64,000 nt of DNA from Tupaia tana (GCA_026018925.1 JAKSZU010000013.1:77427791-77491790); one strand, 5' to 3'; numbered from the stretch's first letter, positions 46,375 to 57,314 are shown. Numbers and translations: made by a program. The notes: generated from the sequence alone by a model not told the origin.

Positions 46375-46443
<69 letters not shown>
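46375..46443. repeat. (TG)n(TA)n(CA)n compound microsatellite
   Basis: About 14 TG, then about 11 TA, then about 5 CA units. The TG and CA blocks can pair, with TA as a self-complementary middle. Confidence 0.95.
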
Positions 46444-47026
46444 TATTGCTCAGAAAAGTTCTGGGCATACAGAAAAGCTATATAAGAATTAGATAAATTG
46501 AATTTTTTTAAAAACCTAAAGCACTTTTTAAAGTACCTGCTCTATTAATAAAACTTCTAATACCCAGCAAGTACTGTTCTAGGGAATGTCATGTTTAGAC
46601 ACAGTACTATCTATTTATTACTGAAAGAGATTGCTTAAGGTTTAGCTTTATTAATTCAATTGTATATCAAGCTATGTGTTCAAATATAATTCATGAAATT
46701 CAATTAGGTTATTTTAAAGCCAATTCTCTAAAAGAAATGTGTGGCTAAATTGATACTACATAAATGTAAACTTAAGAAAATGCTCTTTACTGGCAATTTA
46801 ATGCAATCTAATTGAAGTAAAATGAAAAATTGTATGGTTACTGTTATAAAGATTAATGTCAGTGATGACAGTCTATATGTCATAGGTAAAATACTAATAA
46901 AAAACTAAGTAGTTAAAAATATGAAAAAGTCCTGCAACTATGCTAGGTTGCAGGACTCCATCATTCAGATGGAGATTACAAGTTTTTTTATTTTATATAT
47001 ATATAATAATAATAATTTATATTATA
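46444..47026. other. Unique AT-rich sequence
   Basis: No gene or repeat recognised. Short AT/AAT repeats at 46996-47013. Confidence 0.4.
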
Positions 47027-47170
47027 AGTTTGCTATAGGGCATGTGTTCTCACCAGAGAGAAACAGAGAGAGAGGGAAAAGTGAGAAAGCAAACCACCAG
47101 GTCTGGGAATCACACCTCAGCTGGCCATGTGGGAATCCAGCACCTTAACCACCACACCACCTACTGGCCC
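47027..47170 (-). mobile_element. tRNA-derived SINE, short subfamily
   Basis: gtttgctatagggcatgtg, a GA tract, aaaccaccaggtctgggaat, and a head ending ccaccacaccacctactggc. About 145 bp. Confidence 0.85.
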
Positions 47171-47539
47171 CAATCACAAGTAATTTAGATTTTTCCTTCC
47201 ATGGACTCTGGAAAACCAAATAATCATCCCAAGAGTTCTTTGAATTCTGAAAGGTGCCTTAATTTCTTGACTAGCTAAATTCCAGCTTCTTCAAAATTAT
47301 TCGGTTTGGATATTGTTTGCTGTTCACATTAGGTCTCACACAAGTGTAACTCAAAGTAATACCCATGCAAAATTTATCGAAGAATTTATGTGATATTAGC
47401 AATACCTACTGTAGATTTGGAGAAGGGGAAGGATAATATTACAACAAACCAATCAATTTAAAATTCAATTGTAGTCATCCTTCCTTATAAAGCCTTTGAC
47501 CAATGATGCACTTTAGGATCTGGCCTTCTGCTGGGTTTC
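47171..47539. other. Unique sequence
   Basis: Nothing recognised in about 370 bp. Confidence 0.4.
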
Positions 47540-48390
47540 TTTTTTTTTATATTATATTTAATCACATATATCTTTACAGTGCATAACATTTCTTTTTCTA
47601 GCATGATTAGCATGCATATCAGTCAAGACAAAGACATTACTATCCACATTATCATCATCAAATAGCTTTTCATTTTTCCAGATTATTATTATCATTATTA
47701 TTATTATTATTATTATTTATTCTCATTTTTTTAAACATTCAATCATTATACATCATTTGTCTTGTAAAGAGAATTTACCTAACATTAAATACTGCTCAGA
47801 CCAGTCCAATAGAGAATATTATACATGTTATCATCAATAGGTAATAAACCATTTCTGTGTCCCACAAATGCAATGCCTCTCTATTTGTTCACATGCCATC
47901 CTTCTCTATACTCTTCCTTCCTTCCCTCCCCCATTCCACACTGTCTTCAGCATCCATAACTATTGTCACTGCTTTTTTGCCCTCCAATATTTCAATCTCT
48001 ACCATAGAGTGTGGATAGTCAGTATATATTAAGTGGATACATACAATATCTTTCTTTCATATCCTGGCTTGCTTCACTCAGTAATAAATCTTCCATATTT
48101 AACCACTTCCTATCAAATGCCAGGGTCTTGTTTTTTATGGCTGGATAGTATTCCATAGAGTATATGTGCCACATTTTTTCCATCCATTCGTTTGTGGACA
48201 TTTGGGTTGGTTTCATGTCGCAGTGATCGTGAATAATGCTGCAATAAACATTGATGTGCAAGCACTTTTCTTAGCGTTCTCCTGTCCTTTGGGTAGATAC
48301 CCAGAAGTGGTAGTTCTATTTGTAGATCTTTGAGGAATCTCCACATTATTTTCCACAGTGGCTGAACGAATTTACATTCCCATCTTCTCG
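47540..48390 (-). mobile_element. L1 LINE, 5'-truncated, with broken ORF2 end
   Basis: Reverse strand encodes the C-terminal end of L1 ORF2: MWRFLKDL, LLGIYPKDRRTL, then (frame changed) EWMEKMWHIYSMEYY, and MEDLLLSEASQDMKERY before a stop at about 48019. The change of frame between the two halves (about 48260) means the protein is broken. Beyond the stop lies an AT-rich 3' UTR with (ATT)n, and the T-run at 47540-47549 is the A-tail. It is less diverged than the L1M pieces. Confidence 0.9.
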
Positions 48391-48424
48391 GTTTCTTAAT
48401 CCCTCACCTCTTTGTTTCCCTACT

Positions 48425-48778
48425 GTATCAGTTCGCTCAGGTTGCCATGACAAAATATCATAGGCTGGGTAACTTACAGACAATAGAAATTTGTTGTTCA
48501 CAATTCCAAAAGTTAGGAAGTCCAAGATCAAGGTACCAGTTGGTGTCTGGTAAAAGGTCTGTGGTTCATAAAAGTACCTTCTATGTGTTCTCACAACGGA
48601 AGAAGGGACAAATGAGCTCCCCTAGGCTCCTTTTTAAGAGCACTAATCCCATTTATGAGCATTCTCCCCTCATGACCTAACCACTTCCCAAAGTCTCCAC
48701 TTCTTAATCCACTATTCACCGGGGATTAAGTTTTAACATATGAATTTTGGAGCAAAACACACTTAGATCATAGCAACT
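48425..48778 (-). mobile_element. MaLR LTR (MLT1/MST-like)
   Basis: Antisense LTR: tgccatgacaaaatatcata, ggctgggtaacttacagaca, gaagtccaagatcaaggtac, agagcactaatcccattta, ctcatgacctaaccacttcc, tatgaattttggagcaaaac. Near full length. Confidence 0.85.
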
Positions 48779-48999
48779 ACTGTCTCTCCTTCTCAAGCCT
48801 TCATGCCCAGATCGCCTGAGACTCTGTTCCATAATACAGACAAATCCATTAAGCCATCTCTAACCCCTTAAAGGCAACACTGTGGCCCCACAAAGACCTT
48901 GCTGAAGATTTGAAACTATCCTTTTTAAGGACTTCATTAAATTACTGGCCAAAGATTAAATTTGTTCTCACTCTGTGTTCGTCTGTGTGTGGAAAACAT

Positions 49000-49205
49000 A
49001 AGAGGATAGTTATTAAACATACATTATCTCAATTACTTTTCACAGAAGGGTTGCAAAGTTGGTCTGATTCTCCTCATTATATATCTGGGAAAACTGAGGC
49101 TCAGAGAAGTTAAGGAATGTACTCAAGGTCATCTATAGTTGGGAAGAGATGAACAGTCAAAACTGTGACTCCAAATCCCTTGTTGTTTTCACGACATCAC
49201 ATTGT
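49000..49205 (-). mobile_element. MIR
   Basis: Antisense: gaaaactgaggctcagagaa, gttaaggaatgtactcaagg, ccaaatcccttgttgttttc. Confidence 0.75.
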
Positions 49206-49584
49206 CTCATGTGTTGTGCTTGGCTTTGGGTACCTTCTGTGTGGTAAGAGATTAGAGGAACCAAATGCTACTCCCTGAATCCTTCATCTTGGATAACCCT
49301 CCACTCTACTCCTGGCTTTCACTTTATCCCAAGTGTCCTTATCTTCACACAGCATGCCCAGACCTCAACACATGTGTGGGATCCTATCAGCATACAGAAC
49401 AGTAGGGCTGCCCATTTCTTTCTGGGTTTCTAGTCAAACAACTTGAGATCCCTTTGGCTCCTTGATCCTGAATTCCACTGCTGATTCACCGTAGGATTTT
49501 AGCCAATGGAAACCCCAAAAATAAAGATCCTCCCTTGAGCTCTGGATTCAGTCCCAGGGTGAATACTTGCTTCGCTCCTTCCCA
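49206..49584. other. Unique sequence
   Basis: Nothing recognised. Confidence 0.4.
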
Positions 49585-49770
49585 TGAGAACTTAGACAAC
49601 TCACCTCTCTTTTTAAAGCAGCAGTTCCCCTGACCACACTTAGAAGAGAAAATAATATTGTTTAACCTCGTAAGGTTGTAAGGAGCATTGAATTCATGCA
49701 GGCAAGATTTTAACCCAGTGTCTGGAGCACTTTAAATTAAATAAATACTAGCTGTAATAACAATTATTAG
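49585..49770 (+). mobile_element. MIR
   Basis: gagaacttagacaactcacc, gaaaataatattgtttaacc, tcgtaaggttgtaaggagca, ttaaataaatactagctgta: MIR 3' half in sense. Confidence 0.65.
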
Positions 49771-49995
49771 AGGGCTGGCCTCAAAGTGCAGTAGTTAAGC
49801 TATGCAGAGAAAGCTGGATCCCACATGGCTGACTGTGGTTCAAATCTCGGCCCTGAGGCTTAAAAAACATGCTGGGCACAGGCTGTCTACCCAGGATCCT
49901 GACAAGATGGAGAAATGAAGGATCACACCCCTTTGGGGTGCTCTCTCTCTCTCTCTCTCTACCCCACGCATGCACATGCGCTCTCTGGTATATAT
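49771..49995 (+). mobile_element. tRNA-derived SINE, diverged
   Basis: gggctggcctcaaagtgcag, ttaagctatgcagagaaagc, B box ggttcaaatctcg, aaacatgctgggcacaggct, then CT tract and catgcgctctctgg. TSD not clear. Confidence 0.75.
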
Positions 49996-50072
49996 CTGAC
50001 ATATATATATGAAATGCCTATCCTCACCCCCACCTCCAGACAAAGTCAATCTCTTCCACTCCCCTGATTCAC

Positions 50073-50120
50073 TCTCTCTCTCTCTCTCTCTTTCTCTCTT
50101 TCTCTCTCTCACACACACAC
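50073..50120. repeat. (CT)n(CA)n tract
   Basis: CT units with a few T insertions, then five CA units. Confidence 0.9.
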
Positions 50121-50149
50121 TCTATTGGAAAGTGTTCCCCTTAAGCAGA

Positions 50150-50610
50150 AAACCTGGCCTTGAAAATCCTGGATTCAGTTCTATCACATGCTAGCTATGT
50201 GACCTTGGGCAAGCGGCTCCACTTTCTCTGGCCAACATTTTCTTCTCTTTAAAATGGAAATCAGGGAACCAGCAGTTAGCGTAATGGCTATGTCCCTGGA
50301 CTCCCACGTAGTCGACCGCGGTTCGCGTCCCGGACCCGGTGGCTTAAAACTCACGCTGGGCTCATGTGCGTGCGTGCCCAAGATCCCGAGAGGAGAATGG
50401 AGGAGAAGGGATTGCGGCGTGACCATCCCCCCTGGGGGGTGATTTCTCGCTTTCTGTCTCTATGTCTCTCTCTGTCTGTCTGGTGAGCACACACGCCCTA
50501 TAGCGAAAACCTCTCAAAAAAGTAAAAAATAAAAAAAATAAAATGGAAGCCATAATTTTGTATTCATTAACTCACGGGATTATAAGGAAGATTCTATAAA
50601 GTAGAAAAGT
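50150..50610 (+). mobile_element. MIR, split by a SINE
   Basis: 50150-50260 carries ctggattcagttctatcaca, tagctatgtgaccttgggca; 50539-50610 carries the equivalent of the gggattataaggaagatt part. The SINE at 50262-50538 lies between. Confidence 0.75.
50262..50538 (+). mobile_element. tRNA-derived SINE, young subfamily
   Basis: CpG-rich near-consensus copy: accagcagttagcgtaatgg, gtcgaccgcggttcgcgtcc, cccccctggggggtga, ccctatagcgaaaacctctc. Tail of A with interruptions. TSD taaaatggaa at 50250-50259 and 50539-50548. Confidence 0.94.
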
Positions 50611-51457
50611 AAAAAAGCTCTGTATTTATCAATACTTTATTTCCATTCCCCTCATAAAGGGGAATAAATGTATATATTTTTAAAACTAAGTGTAGGATTT
50701 TACACTAATCTCTGTTAAAAATGTATAGACTCATGTAGGAGTTATCAGATTAACATTACTCTAAATTGCTTTTCTTTGTTCACGCTTCACGTTCTTTTTT
50801 TCTCATGCGATACATTTATCCGCTTATGAGTTTGAAAAAAAAAAATCTATCCATAGTAAAATGAAAGCATAGGAACCTATCACTACTAGTCATAAATTGT
50901 ATTTATTAGGAATGAATCCACACCAACTGACTATATTATGCACTGTTCTGGGGGCACTGACAAAAGAAATATAATTTGAGGTGTGTGTCCTCATATCTAT
51001 TAGTACTTTGGGGGAAACAGCCCATATATTTCATCTTAAATGTTACTGTCTTGAAACAGTTACATGAACTTCCAAAGAAACCTAGTAAACCTCAACATGT
51101 CCAATCATGGAACAAATTTGTGACTTTGATGATAATTCTCCTTAACAGCATTTCCTGCAGGCCCTGTCTGAAATGGAGGTGACATGACATTATGGAATTG
51201 AAAACTCTTAAGATTTGTCACCTCACTTTAATGCTCCAGGGCCTGGGGATCTTGCAGACTTAGAGCTGAACCCATCGATCCTACAGAAGAAAAACGATTT
51301 ATCCTAAATCACCGCTGTCAGTGACAGAACGTGGACAAACCCGGGTCTCCTGCCCTCACTCAGTTGGGTTGTTACTGGACTGCAGGGACCAGAGGTAGAA
51401 AAAGAGGACGACCGGCCACCAAGAAGAGCTATTTTGTCTCTGGAGTCTGATTCTTTC
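50611..51457. other. Unique sequence
   Basis: No gene or repeat recognised. A short A-run near 50836. Confidence 0.4.
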
Positions 51458-52052
51458 TGCCACTCCACCACTCGCTCTTTTCTTCCCCCATCTGCTGTCT
51501 TTACGCTGTCAGGTCTCCCCCACATCAGTGGGATGTCAGGAGAGAAAAGCTCCCCGGAGCAAGAAGAGATAACAAGGACCCTGAAAACTGTCATTGACTG
51601 TGGTGTGGTTGGGAACCCAAAACCTCGCCAGATGGTCCAAAGTGTCCCTGCTAATGTGGTTTATCTGGGCGAGGAAGCCCTTTGCTGCAGCAGCGCCACT
51701 GCGCCCGCCCCCTGACCGGCAGTAACCCCGAGGCACGCAGCAGCCTTGGCTAGCTTCAACGTAGCCATTTGGGAAGACCAAAAACAGAAAATGTACTTCT
51801 TCTCATCTGAAACCTGGTCGTTAGATCTGGCCCCTCCCTGGCAGAAATGAGAACATTAAGTTTACGCCCACGTAGCTTTTCTGCGGGAAAGCGCTCCTTT
51901 CGGAAGCCTAGAGCTGCTTCTAGAACCGACCTCGGCTTTTGGGGGGAGGGGTTGTGTGGGAGGTGGGCAGAGCTGAATAGGGCCAGCTGTGGGAGACCCG
52001 ACAGCGTGAAGACAACAGATGGGGGAAGAAAAGAGTGAATGGTGGGGTGGCA
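51458..52052. repeat. 62-bp inverted repeat spaced by 471 bp
   Basis: 51458-51519 and the reverse complement of 51991-52052 match at about 56 of 62 positions by eye (tcttttcttcccccatctg in both). Differences are mostly C/T and G/A. Confidence 0.9.
51661..51768 (-). CDS. Possible 35-residue ORF in the island (weak)
   Basis: On the minus strand an ATG in good context (ccaaatgg) opens MATLKLAKAAACLGV, rich in Ala, Leu, Lys and Gly, and runs 35 codons to TAA. The start resembles a mitochondrial import signal, but no continuation exon or match is known. It could be chance in GC-rich DNA or the end of a decayed retrocopy. Confidence 0.12.
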   Translation of the reverse strand: MATLKLAKAAACLGVTAGQGAGAVALLQQRASSPR

Positions 52053-52445
52053 GGAGCAGGATGACAATTGAGGGACCTCAGTCACCTCGCCAGGCCTGCA
52101 ATTGTGTTCGGCCCTGCCAGACCCAGAAATTAGGGCACGTCCGCAAAGCCCACACCCTTCATTTCAGAGCGGAACTGAAACCACCGAAAAATAAACGCTC
52201 CAGACGCCCAGTCACTACCAGCAGTGAGTTGTGCGCAGGCGCGCGGGAATCCGAATCTGACCTCGAGTTACCCGGCGCAGCAAGCCGCGGAGAACTAGGT
52301 GAAAGGTAACTAGCAGGCGCTTCTCCTGGCTATCGCCAAAGCGCGCGTGCGCCAGGCTCAGTTGCTGGTTCAGTCCTCGAGTTTCTCCAAATCTGCACGC
52401 CACTGAACTGTGGATCTGGCCGGGGCCGGTGAAAGAGGCGATGGT

Positions 52446-52498
52446 ATGGAAGCTTCGAGCAGATTTGAAAAATTCTTGCCACCCAGTCCTCCACAGGG
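52446..52498 (+). CDS. Possible first coding exon of an unidentified gene
   Basis: Starting at the second of two nearby ATGs, the forward strand reads MEASSRFEKFLPPSPPQ, immediately followed by a possible donor (cacagg|gtaaag, GT at about 52499). An alternative donor lies at about 52512 (ccag|gtacag). The ORF stays open beyond without clear coding character and soon enters MIR sequence, which fits an intron. Position at the 3' edge of the CpG island fits exon 1. I do not recognise the protein; there is no other exon in view. Confidence 0.35.
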
Positions 52499-52559
52499 TA
52501 AAGAGCCCAGGTACAGTGCTAGGGAGAGAACGACATATTGTGCACCGTTTGTTTGCTCA

Positions 52560-52720
52560 GTAGACGCAGTGCTGGGCGCATTGGTTGGGTTCTTTCAGTT
52601 CTCACAAGCCTTTCAAAAAGGCAGTGTAATCTCCCATTTACCAAAGAGGAGACTGAGGCTCAGCGAGTTCCTGTATCTTAACCAAGATCAACCAGTCAGT
52701 AAAAGTCCTTTTCCATGAAT
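52560..52720 (-). mobile_element. MIR
   Basis: Antisense: gcattggttgggttctttca, gtgtaatctcccatttacca, agaggagactgaggctcagc, gatcaaccagtcagtaaaag. Confidence 0.75.
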
Positions 52721-52784
52721 GGTCCCTGATTCAAGGTGGGCTTTTGTTTGTTTTCCCTAATGTGAATAACCGACGTAAGAAGTG

Positions 52785-52960
52785 CATTTTGCAAGGCATG
52801 GTCATAAGCATTAGTCCATTTTTACCTGAAACCTTTGAGGTAGGCACTATTACTAGTTCTCTTTTGCAGATGGCATAGAAGACTCAAGGAAGTTGTTCTG
52901 GGAATCACACTGAGGCTAGCAGAGCTGAGATTTTTGTGCCCGTTGTAGAGGGATTAAAAA
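52785..52960 (-). mobile_element. MIR
   Basis: Antisense: ttgaggtaggcactattact, ttttgcagatggcatagaag, cagagctgagatttttgtg. Diverged. Confidence 0.55.
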
Positions 52961-53455
52961 AAAACCACTCAAGATCAAGTCCTCCCACTTTCATCCTGCA
53001 TACCTATGATATCTCTGAGAGCTGCGAGCTCTGTGAGGTGAGTGGGCCAGGTCCTGAGGAAGACAAAGAAGTTCTCATCGTAGGCGGCTTCCTTGGTTGC
53101 AGGTTTCCATGGCAGAATTACAAAAGACCACCTTTGGGTACAGATGAGTTGTTAGCACATGGAGGGCAGGAGCAGTGCGCTGCTCCCGGTCGTTGAACTT
53201 GGTATGTGTTTCGTGAGTTTATGAACTAAGTGAACACATTTTCAACACCTGGAATACCCTAAAGGGATCCCACAGTTGCATCTGGCATTCAATGATGTGA
53301 CTGCTTATTTGTGACTTCTCCCAGATAAGAGCTCTGGCATTCATTCAGCAAACACACTCTAACACCCATTTGCGATGTGCACATAGCTGGAGAATAAGAG
53401 GGCAACTTCAAGGCAAGAATGTCTTCCTTCTCTTGAAAATTCTGTTCTGAGTCTT
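52961..53455. other. Unique sequence
   Basis: No gene or repeat recognised. Confidence 0.4.
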
Positions 53456-54005
53456 TGCCTTAGTCTGTTCAAGCTATAAGAAAATGCCTTAGAGTAGGTA
53501 CCTTAATATTTATCACATTTTTGGAAGCTGGAAGTCCAAAATCAAGGTGTTTGCTGATTTAGTCTTGGGTGGACTCTTGCTGTCCTGCAAACAGCCATTT
53601 TTTCACTATATGCTCACATGGCAGAGAGAGATTTCTCTAGTGTCTCCTCTTATAAGGGCACTAATCCCATTTGGGGAGCTTAACTCTCTTGGCCTCATCT
53701 AAACTTTCTTTTTAAATTTATCTATTTTCTTTTGAGAGAGAGACAGAGATCCTTAACAGAGTCTCTTCACACTGTGATCTTCCTCCAACCCTCCAGCCAG
53801 TCAAGAACTTTGGTGCCCGTACCTGGCATGTCTCAGGTCAGCTAGAGATCTGAACCTACAGTTGGACATGTGGTTACCAGCACCACAAAGCAGTTCCCCC
53901 TATGTGCAACTTTACAGCTGGGCCTCATCTAAACTTAATTACTTCCCAAAGTCCTCACCTCCTAATAAACATGCTGGGGATCTAGGCTTGAGCGTAGGAA
54001 TTTGA
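53456..54005 (-). mobile_element. MaLR LTR (MLT1-like), split by a SINE
   Basis: Antisense LTR: gccttagtctgttcaagcta, gctggaagtccaaaatcaag, ataagggcactaatcccatt, then after the SINE acttcccaaagtcctcacct and taggaatttgagtgg. Confidence 0.8.
53707..53920 (-). mobile_element. tRNA-derived SINE, diverged
   Basis: ttttgagagagagacagaga, gtctcttcacactgtgatct, acctggcatgtctcaggtca, ggttaccagcaccacaaagc. Perfect 16-bp TSD ggcctcatctaaactt at 53691-53706 and 53921-53936 although the body is old. Confidence 0.85.
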
Positions 54006-54659
54006 GTGGAACAGAGTACACAAGCATTCGGTGGATAACATCCGAGAGCTTGCCCACCTCCATGCATGGTAGAAACCATTTATTCTCCTTCCCTAGCAGG
54101 GCTTCCTGTGAGGCAAAAAGTATATCACCCAGGGAGGAGCTCAAGGACCCAATCACACACCTCCCTACCCTTTTATCCCTTGGTCCTCGAGCTATTTCTC
54201 AGAACCACAAAGACCAGAAAACAGAAGTAGTTTTCCCCCTCTCCTGAGAAGGCCTTGGAAACAGGCAACAAGCCAAAGAGAAATGCAAGGAAAGCAAAAA
54301 AGCTCCAGAGAAGCGGGTCAGCCCCCTCCCACCCTCAGCTTCCCCCCTCCTACCGCAAATCCCCTCCTTTGAGTGTCCCGTCAGGGAATTGGAATGTCAT
54401 TGCCTTGTGCCCCAAGACTCTGTTGCTGCTCAGGCTGATAAAGACAAAGGCTGCCATTGGACTGTCTTTGCCCTAACATAACCCTGCCTTGCAGCTTCCC
54501 TGAGGTGACCAGGGATGATCATGTGCTGCTCAGTGCTGTTGAGATGCCTCTGTGAGCTGCCTGCCTGCTGGTGTTGGCCCAAAGAAGGCTGCTTGGGTAT
54601 TTACATCATCTCCCTGCTGAGAGGCTTGTGTGTTGAGAGTTTTAACCACACTGTGGTCT
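54006..54659. other. Unique, moderately GC-rich sequence
   Basis: 54260-54560 has a somewhat higher GC than its surroundings. ORFs of 67-81 codons; no family recognised. Confidence 0.4.
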
Positions 54660-54840
54660 GCTCTGAACACCTTTACTCGAATCCCCATATGATCCTCTAC
54701 AGCCTATGCAGCAAATGATATAATCTCCATTTTGCAGAGGATGAGACTGAGGCTCTGAGGGAGGTAAGTGATTTCCCCACATCACACAATTAGTAAAAGG
54801 CACTGCTGAGACTCGACTCCTTTCACTGCTCTGTACGTTT
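54660..54840 (-). mobile_element. MIR
   Basis: Antisense: ctccattttgcagaggatga, gactgaggctctgagggagg, acacaattagtaaaaggcac, gagactcgactcctttcact. Confidence 0.8.
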
Positions 54841-55142
54841 AGACCTAACATCCCAGCACCCAGCAGGTTCTTTGATCTGGTTGGGAAAAATTGCCCTTCA
54901 GTTTCTTCCTTTTTACTTTAATCATCCGAAAAGAATTTCAGTAAAAATGTAGAACAAGTGGAATTCCATGCCTTACACACAGTTAAATAAGGAGTGACTT
55001 TATAAAGGAATAAATGAATGAAGGCAGAGAATGCAAGTGGATGAAATGCCTAGCATTGTACCTGGCACATAGTAGACACTCAGTAAATATGTCCCAAAGG
55101 GTTGAATAAAGGAAGAAAAATACATTGAAATATAGGGAATTG

Positions 55143-55394
55143 GGAACCAGCAGTTAGCATAATGGCTATGTCGCTGGACTCCCACGTAGTCTACCGCGGT
55201 TCGTGTCTCGGACCCGGTGGCTTACAACTCACGCCGGGCGCGTGTGCGTGCGTGCCCAAGATCCCGAGAGGAGAATGGAGGAGAAGGGATTGCGGCGTGA
55301 CCATCCCCCCTGGGGGGTGATTTCTCACTTTCTGTCTCTATGTCTCTCTCTGTCTGTCTGGCGAGCGCACGCGCCCTATAGCGAAAAACCTCTC

Positions 55395-55454
<60 letters not shown>
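55143..55454 (+). mobile_element. tRNA-derived SINE, young subfamily, long A-tail
   Basis: Near-consensus and CpG-rich: cacgccgggcgcgtgtgc, atcccccctggggggtga, tggcgagcgcacgcgcccta. Pure A-run of about 34 then (TA)n to 55459. TSD atatagggaattg at 55130-55142 and 55455-55467. Confidence 0.96.

Positions 55455-55459
<5 letters not shown>
55396..55459. repeat. Poly(A) and (TA)n
   Basis: SINE tail: about 34 A followed by about 14 TA units. Confidence 0.95.
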
Positions 55460-55462
<3 letters not shown>

Positions 55463-55467
55463 AATTG

Positions 55468-55834
55468 AAGAATTTCAATATAAGGTGCAAATATTTTAGA
55501 AAAATCATTTCCCAATCTTAAGCTCATGGATAAAGTTTATGGTCCTGCTGGAATTTGAAATAATTCCTTTTGAACTATTGGTGAAAGATTTACTGGTCCA
55601 GGCAGGTTATCAATAAATATACAGAAAGTGGATGCAGCAAAGCCCCAAAGCCCTGATCCACACCACCTCTCTGTTGAATTGCTTTTCACAGTGTTTCATG
55701 TGATTTGTGCTTCTGTGTTCTATCATGAGGCAAGGCCTTTAATTCCACTCAATAAGAGCTAGTACTACTTATGAAGCACTAAGTACGTTAGTGCATAAGA
55801 TACAGTTCTTGCTTCCAAGTGGAGAAAACAAGAT
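55468..55834. other. Unique sequence
   Basis: Nothing recognised in about 367 bp. Confidence 0.4.
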
Positions 55835-55944
55835 TTGTTGTCAGAGGGCCTAGGTGTGAGTCCCTGCTTTCGCTAGGTGTGCATTAACCTCAGTGCATTA
55901 TGTAACCCAGTAATCCTCAGATTTCCAGTGTATAAAATGGGTAC
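55835..55944 (+). mobile_element. MIR fragment, interrupted
   Basis: gttgtcagagggcctaggtg, tgcattaacctcagtgcatt, tcagatttccagtgtataaa, atgggtac. The following SINE cuts it. Confidence 0.55.
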
Positions 55945-56190
55945 AGGGTCAGCTCATGACCTGGTAGTTAAGGCAGTTGGATCCCACATGTCCAACTGCC
56001 GAGTTCAAGTCCTGGATCTGGCAGCTTGAAAAACATTCCAGATATATGTGCATGTAAGCCCAAAATCCCAACAGGAGTGAGAAGTGGAAGACAAAGGATT
56101 ATGTCATGACCATCCCACTTGGGATGTACTTTCTTACTTTCCTGCTCTGCCTTTCTCCAGTGAATCAATGTGCCCTCTGGAATTTTTTTT
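55945..56190 (+). mobile_element. tRNA-derived SINE, older long subfamily
   Basis: gggtcagctcatgacctggt, ttaaggcagttggatcccac, B box gagttcaagtcc, cccaaaatcccaacaggagt, ccatcccacttgggatgt, tctccagtgaatcaatgtgc. Confidence 0.85.
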
Positions 56191-56637
56191 TAAATGCATA
56201 CAAAATTACTTCATAGGTGAATTTTAGGGATAGCAAGAGAGGACCAATAAATGACAAATGATATTGAATAGATTAAACGTAATTCAGAGAAAATATGGCG
56301 AGTGCTGTCTTATCCAGGCACCAAGACAGGATAAAGAGTATGGAGAACAATAACCTTGAGACTTAAGGATTCTGGGTTCTAGGGCTTCCACATAGAATGG
56401 TGTTCATAGGAACAGAGTTTTATTGCCTGGGAACAGTGTAGGAAGTCATCAAGGACCTCTTGGGCCTTGCACCTGAGCTTCAGGCCTGTCTCCCTCTTGG
56501 CTACTAAGACGTGAAATATCAGTTGACGCCGGCAGCTGCTGGAGGAAGGAGCCTCCCAGCATAGCAGAACCTAGTGAGAACTTGCTACTTTACCACGCTA
56601 GCTATGCCATGCTGCCTGGCTCGCGTCAGCCCAAAAT
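56191..56637. other. Unique sequence
   Basis: No gene or repeat recognised. Confidence 0.4.
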
Positions 56638-56657
56638 CAAGGCAGTCAACATTTCTT

Positions 56658-56714
56658 TTTTTCTTTTTTTTGGAAAGGTTTTTGCTATAGGGCATGTGTG
56701 CTTGCCAGAAAGAC

Positions 56715-56755
<41 letters not shown>

Positions 56756-56942
56756 CATCACCCCCTTGGGGGGATGGCCACGCCGCAATCCCTTTTCCTC
56801 CATTCTCCTCTTGGGGTCTTGGGTACGCATACACATGCACCTGGCATGAGTTTAAGCCACTGGGTCCGGGACTCGAACCACAGTCGACTACATAAAAGTC
56901 CAGCGACATAACCATTAGGCCATTATGCCAACTGCTGGCCCC
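56658..56942 (-). mobile_element. tRNA-derived SINE, long subfamily
   Basis: tttttttggaaaggtttttg, expanded (GA)n at 56718-56751, cacccccttggggggatgg, and a head containing a small repeated piece (aaccattaggccattatgc). 20-bp TSD caaggcagtcaacatttctt / caaggcagtcagcatttctt at 56638-56657 and 56943-56962, one mismatch. Confidence 0.94.
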
Positions 56943-57148
56943 CAAGGCAGTCAGCATTTCTTGAGCCTTTGTTAGAAGCCAGGTCCTAAATAATCAGAGT
57001 GGCCCTGCTACAAGCAAGGACTTTGTAAGTAGAGGAATCAGAGGACTTCAGGGTGAGGAAAACTAGCACACTGGGAATGAGAAATTTCTCAAAGAGGTGG
57101 ACTTCAGCAGGGATGCAAAAGACAGGACCTGTTTTGTATGGAACAGAA

Positions 57149-57171
57149 AAAAAAAAAAAAAAAAAAAAAAA
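57149..57171. repeat. Poly(A) run
   Basis: About 23-25 A. It is not next to any element I recognise. Confidence 0.9.
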
Positions 57172-57314
57172 CCATAGATGCACACCCTTTGGAAAAACAA
57201 AACAGACCTGAGTAGAATTCCACTTTGACCATACCAAATACTTCTTTTGCTTAACCCAGAGATTTTAGAGAGCTAGAAAGAGAGAAAAAACACTAGAAGA
57301 TACCTCCTTGTCAT

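Larger units (their letters stand above)
51650..52500. promoter_or_regulatory. CpG island, probable promoter
   Basis: Dense CpG: gcgccactgcgcccgcccc, gtgcgcaggcgcgcggga, cggcgcagcaagccgcgg, agcgcgcgtgcgccag. The piece ggcgcacgcgcgc at about 52340-52353 (reverse strand) resembles the NRF1 motif. Followed on the forward strand by a possible first exon. No TATA box. Confidence 0.6.

Noticed and set aside
48019..48346. ORFs similar to L1 ORF2 as a possible functional gene
   Set aside because: 5'-truncated with a frame change, so only a decayed LINE fragment.
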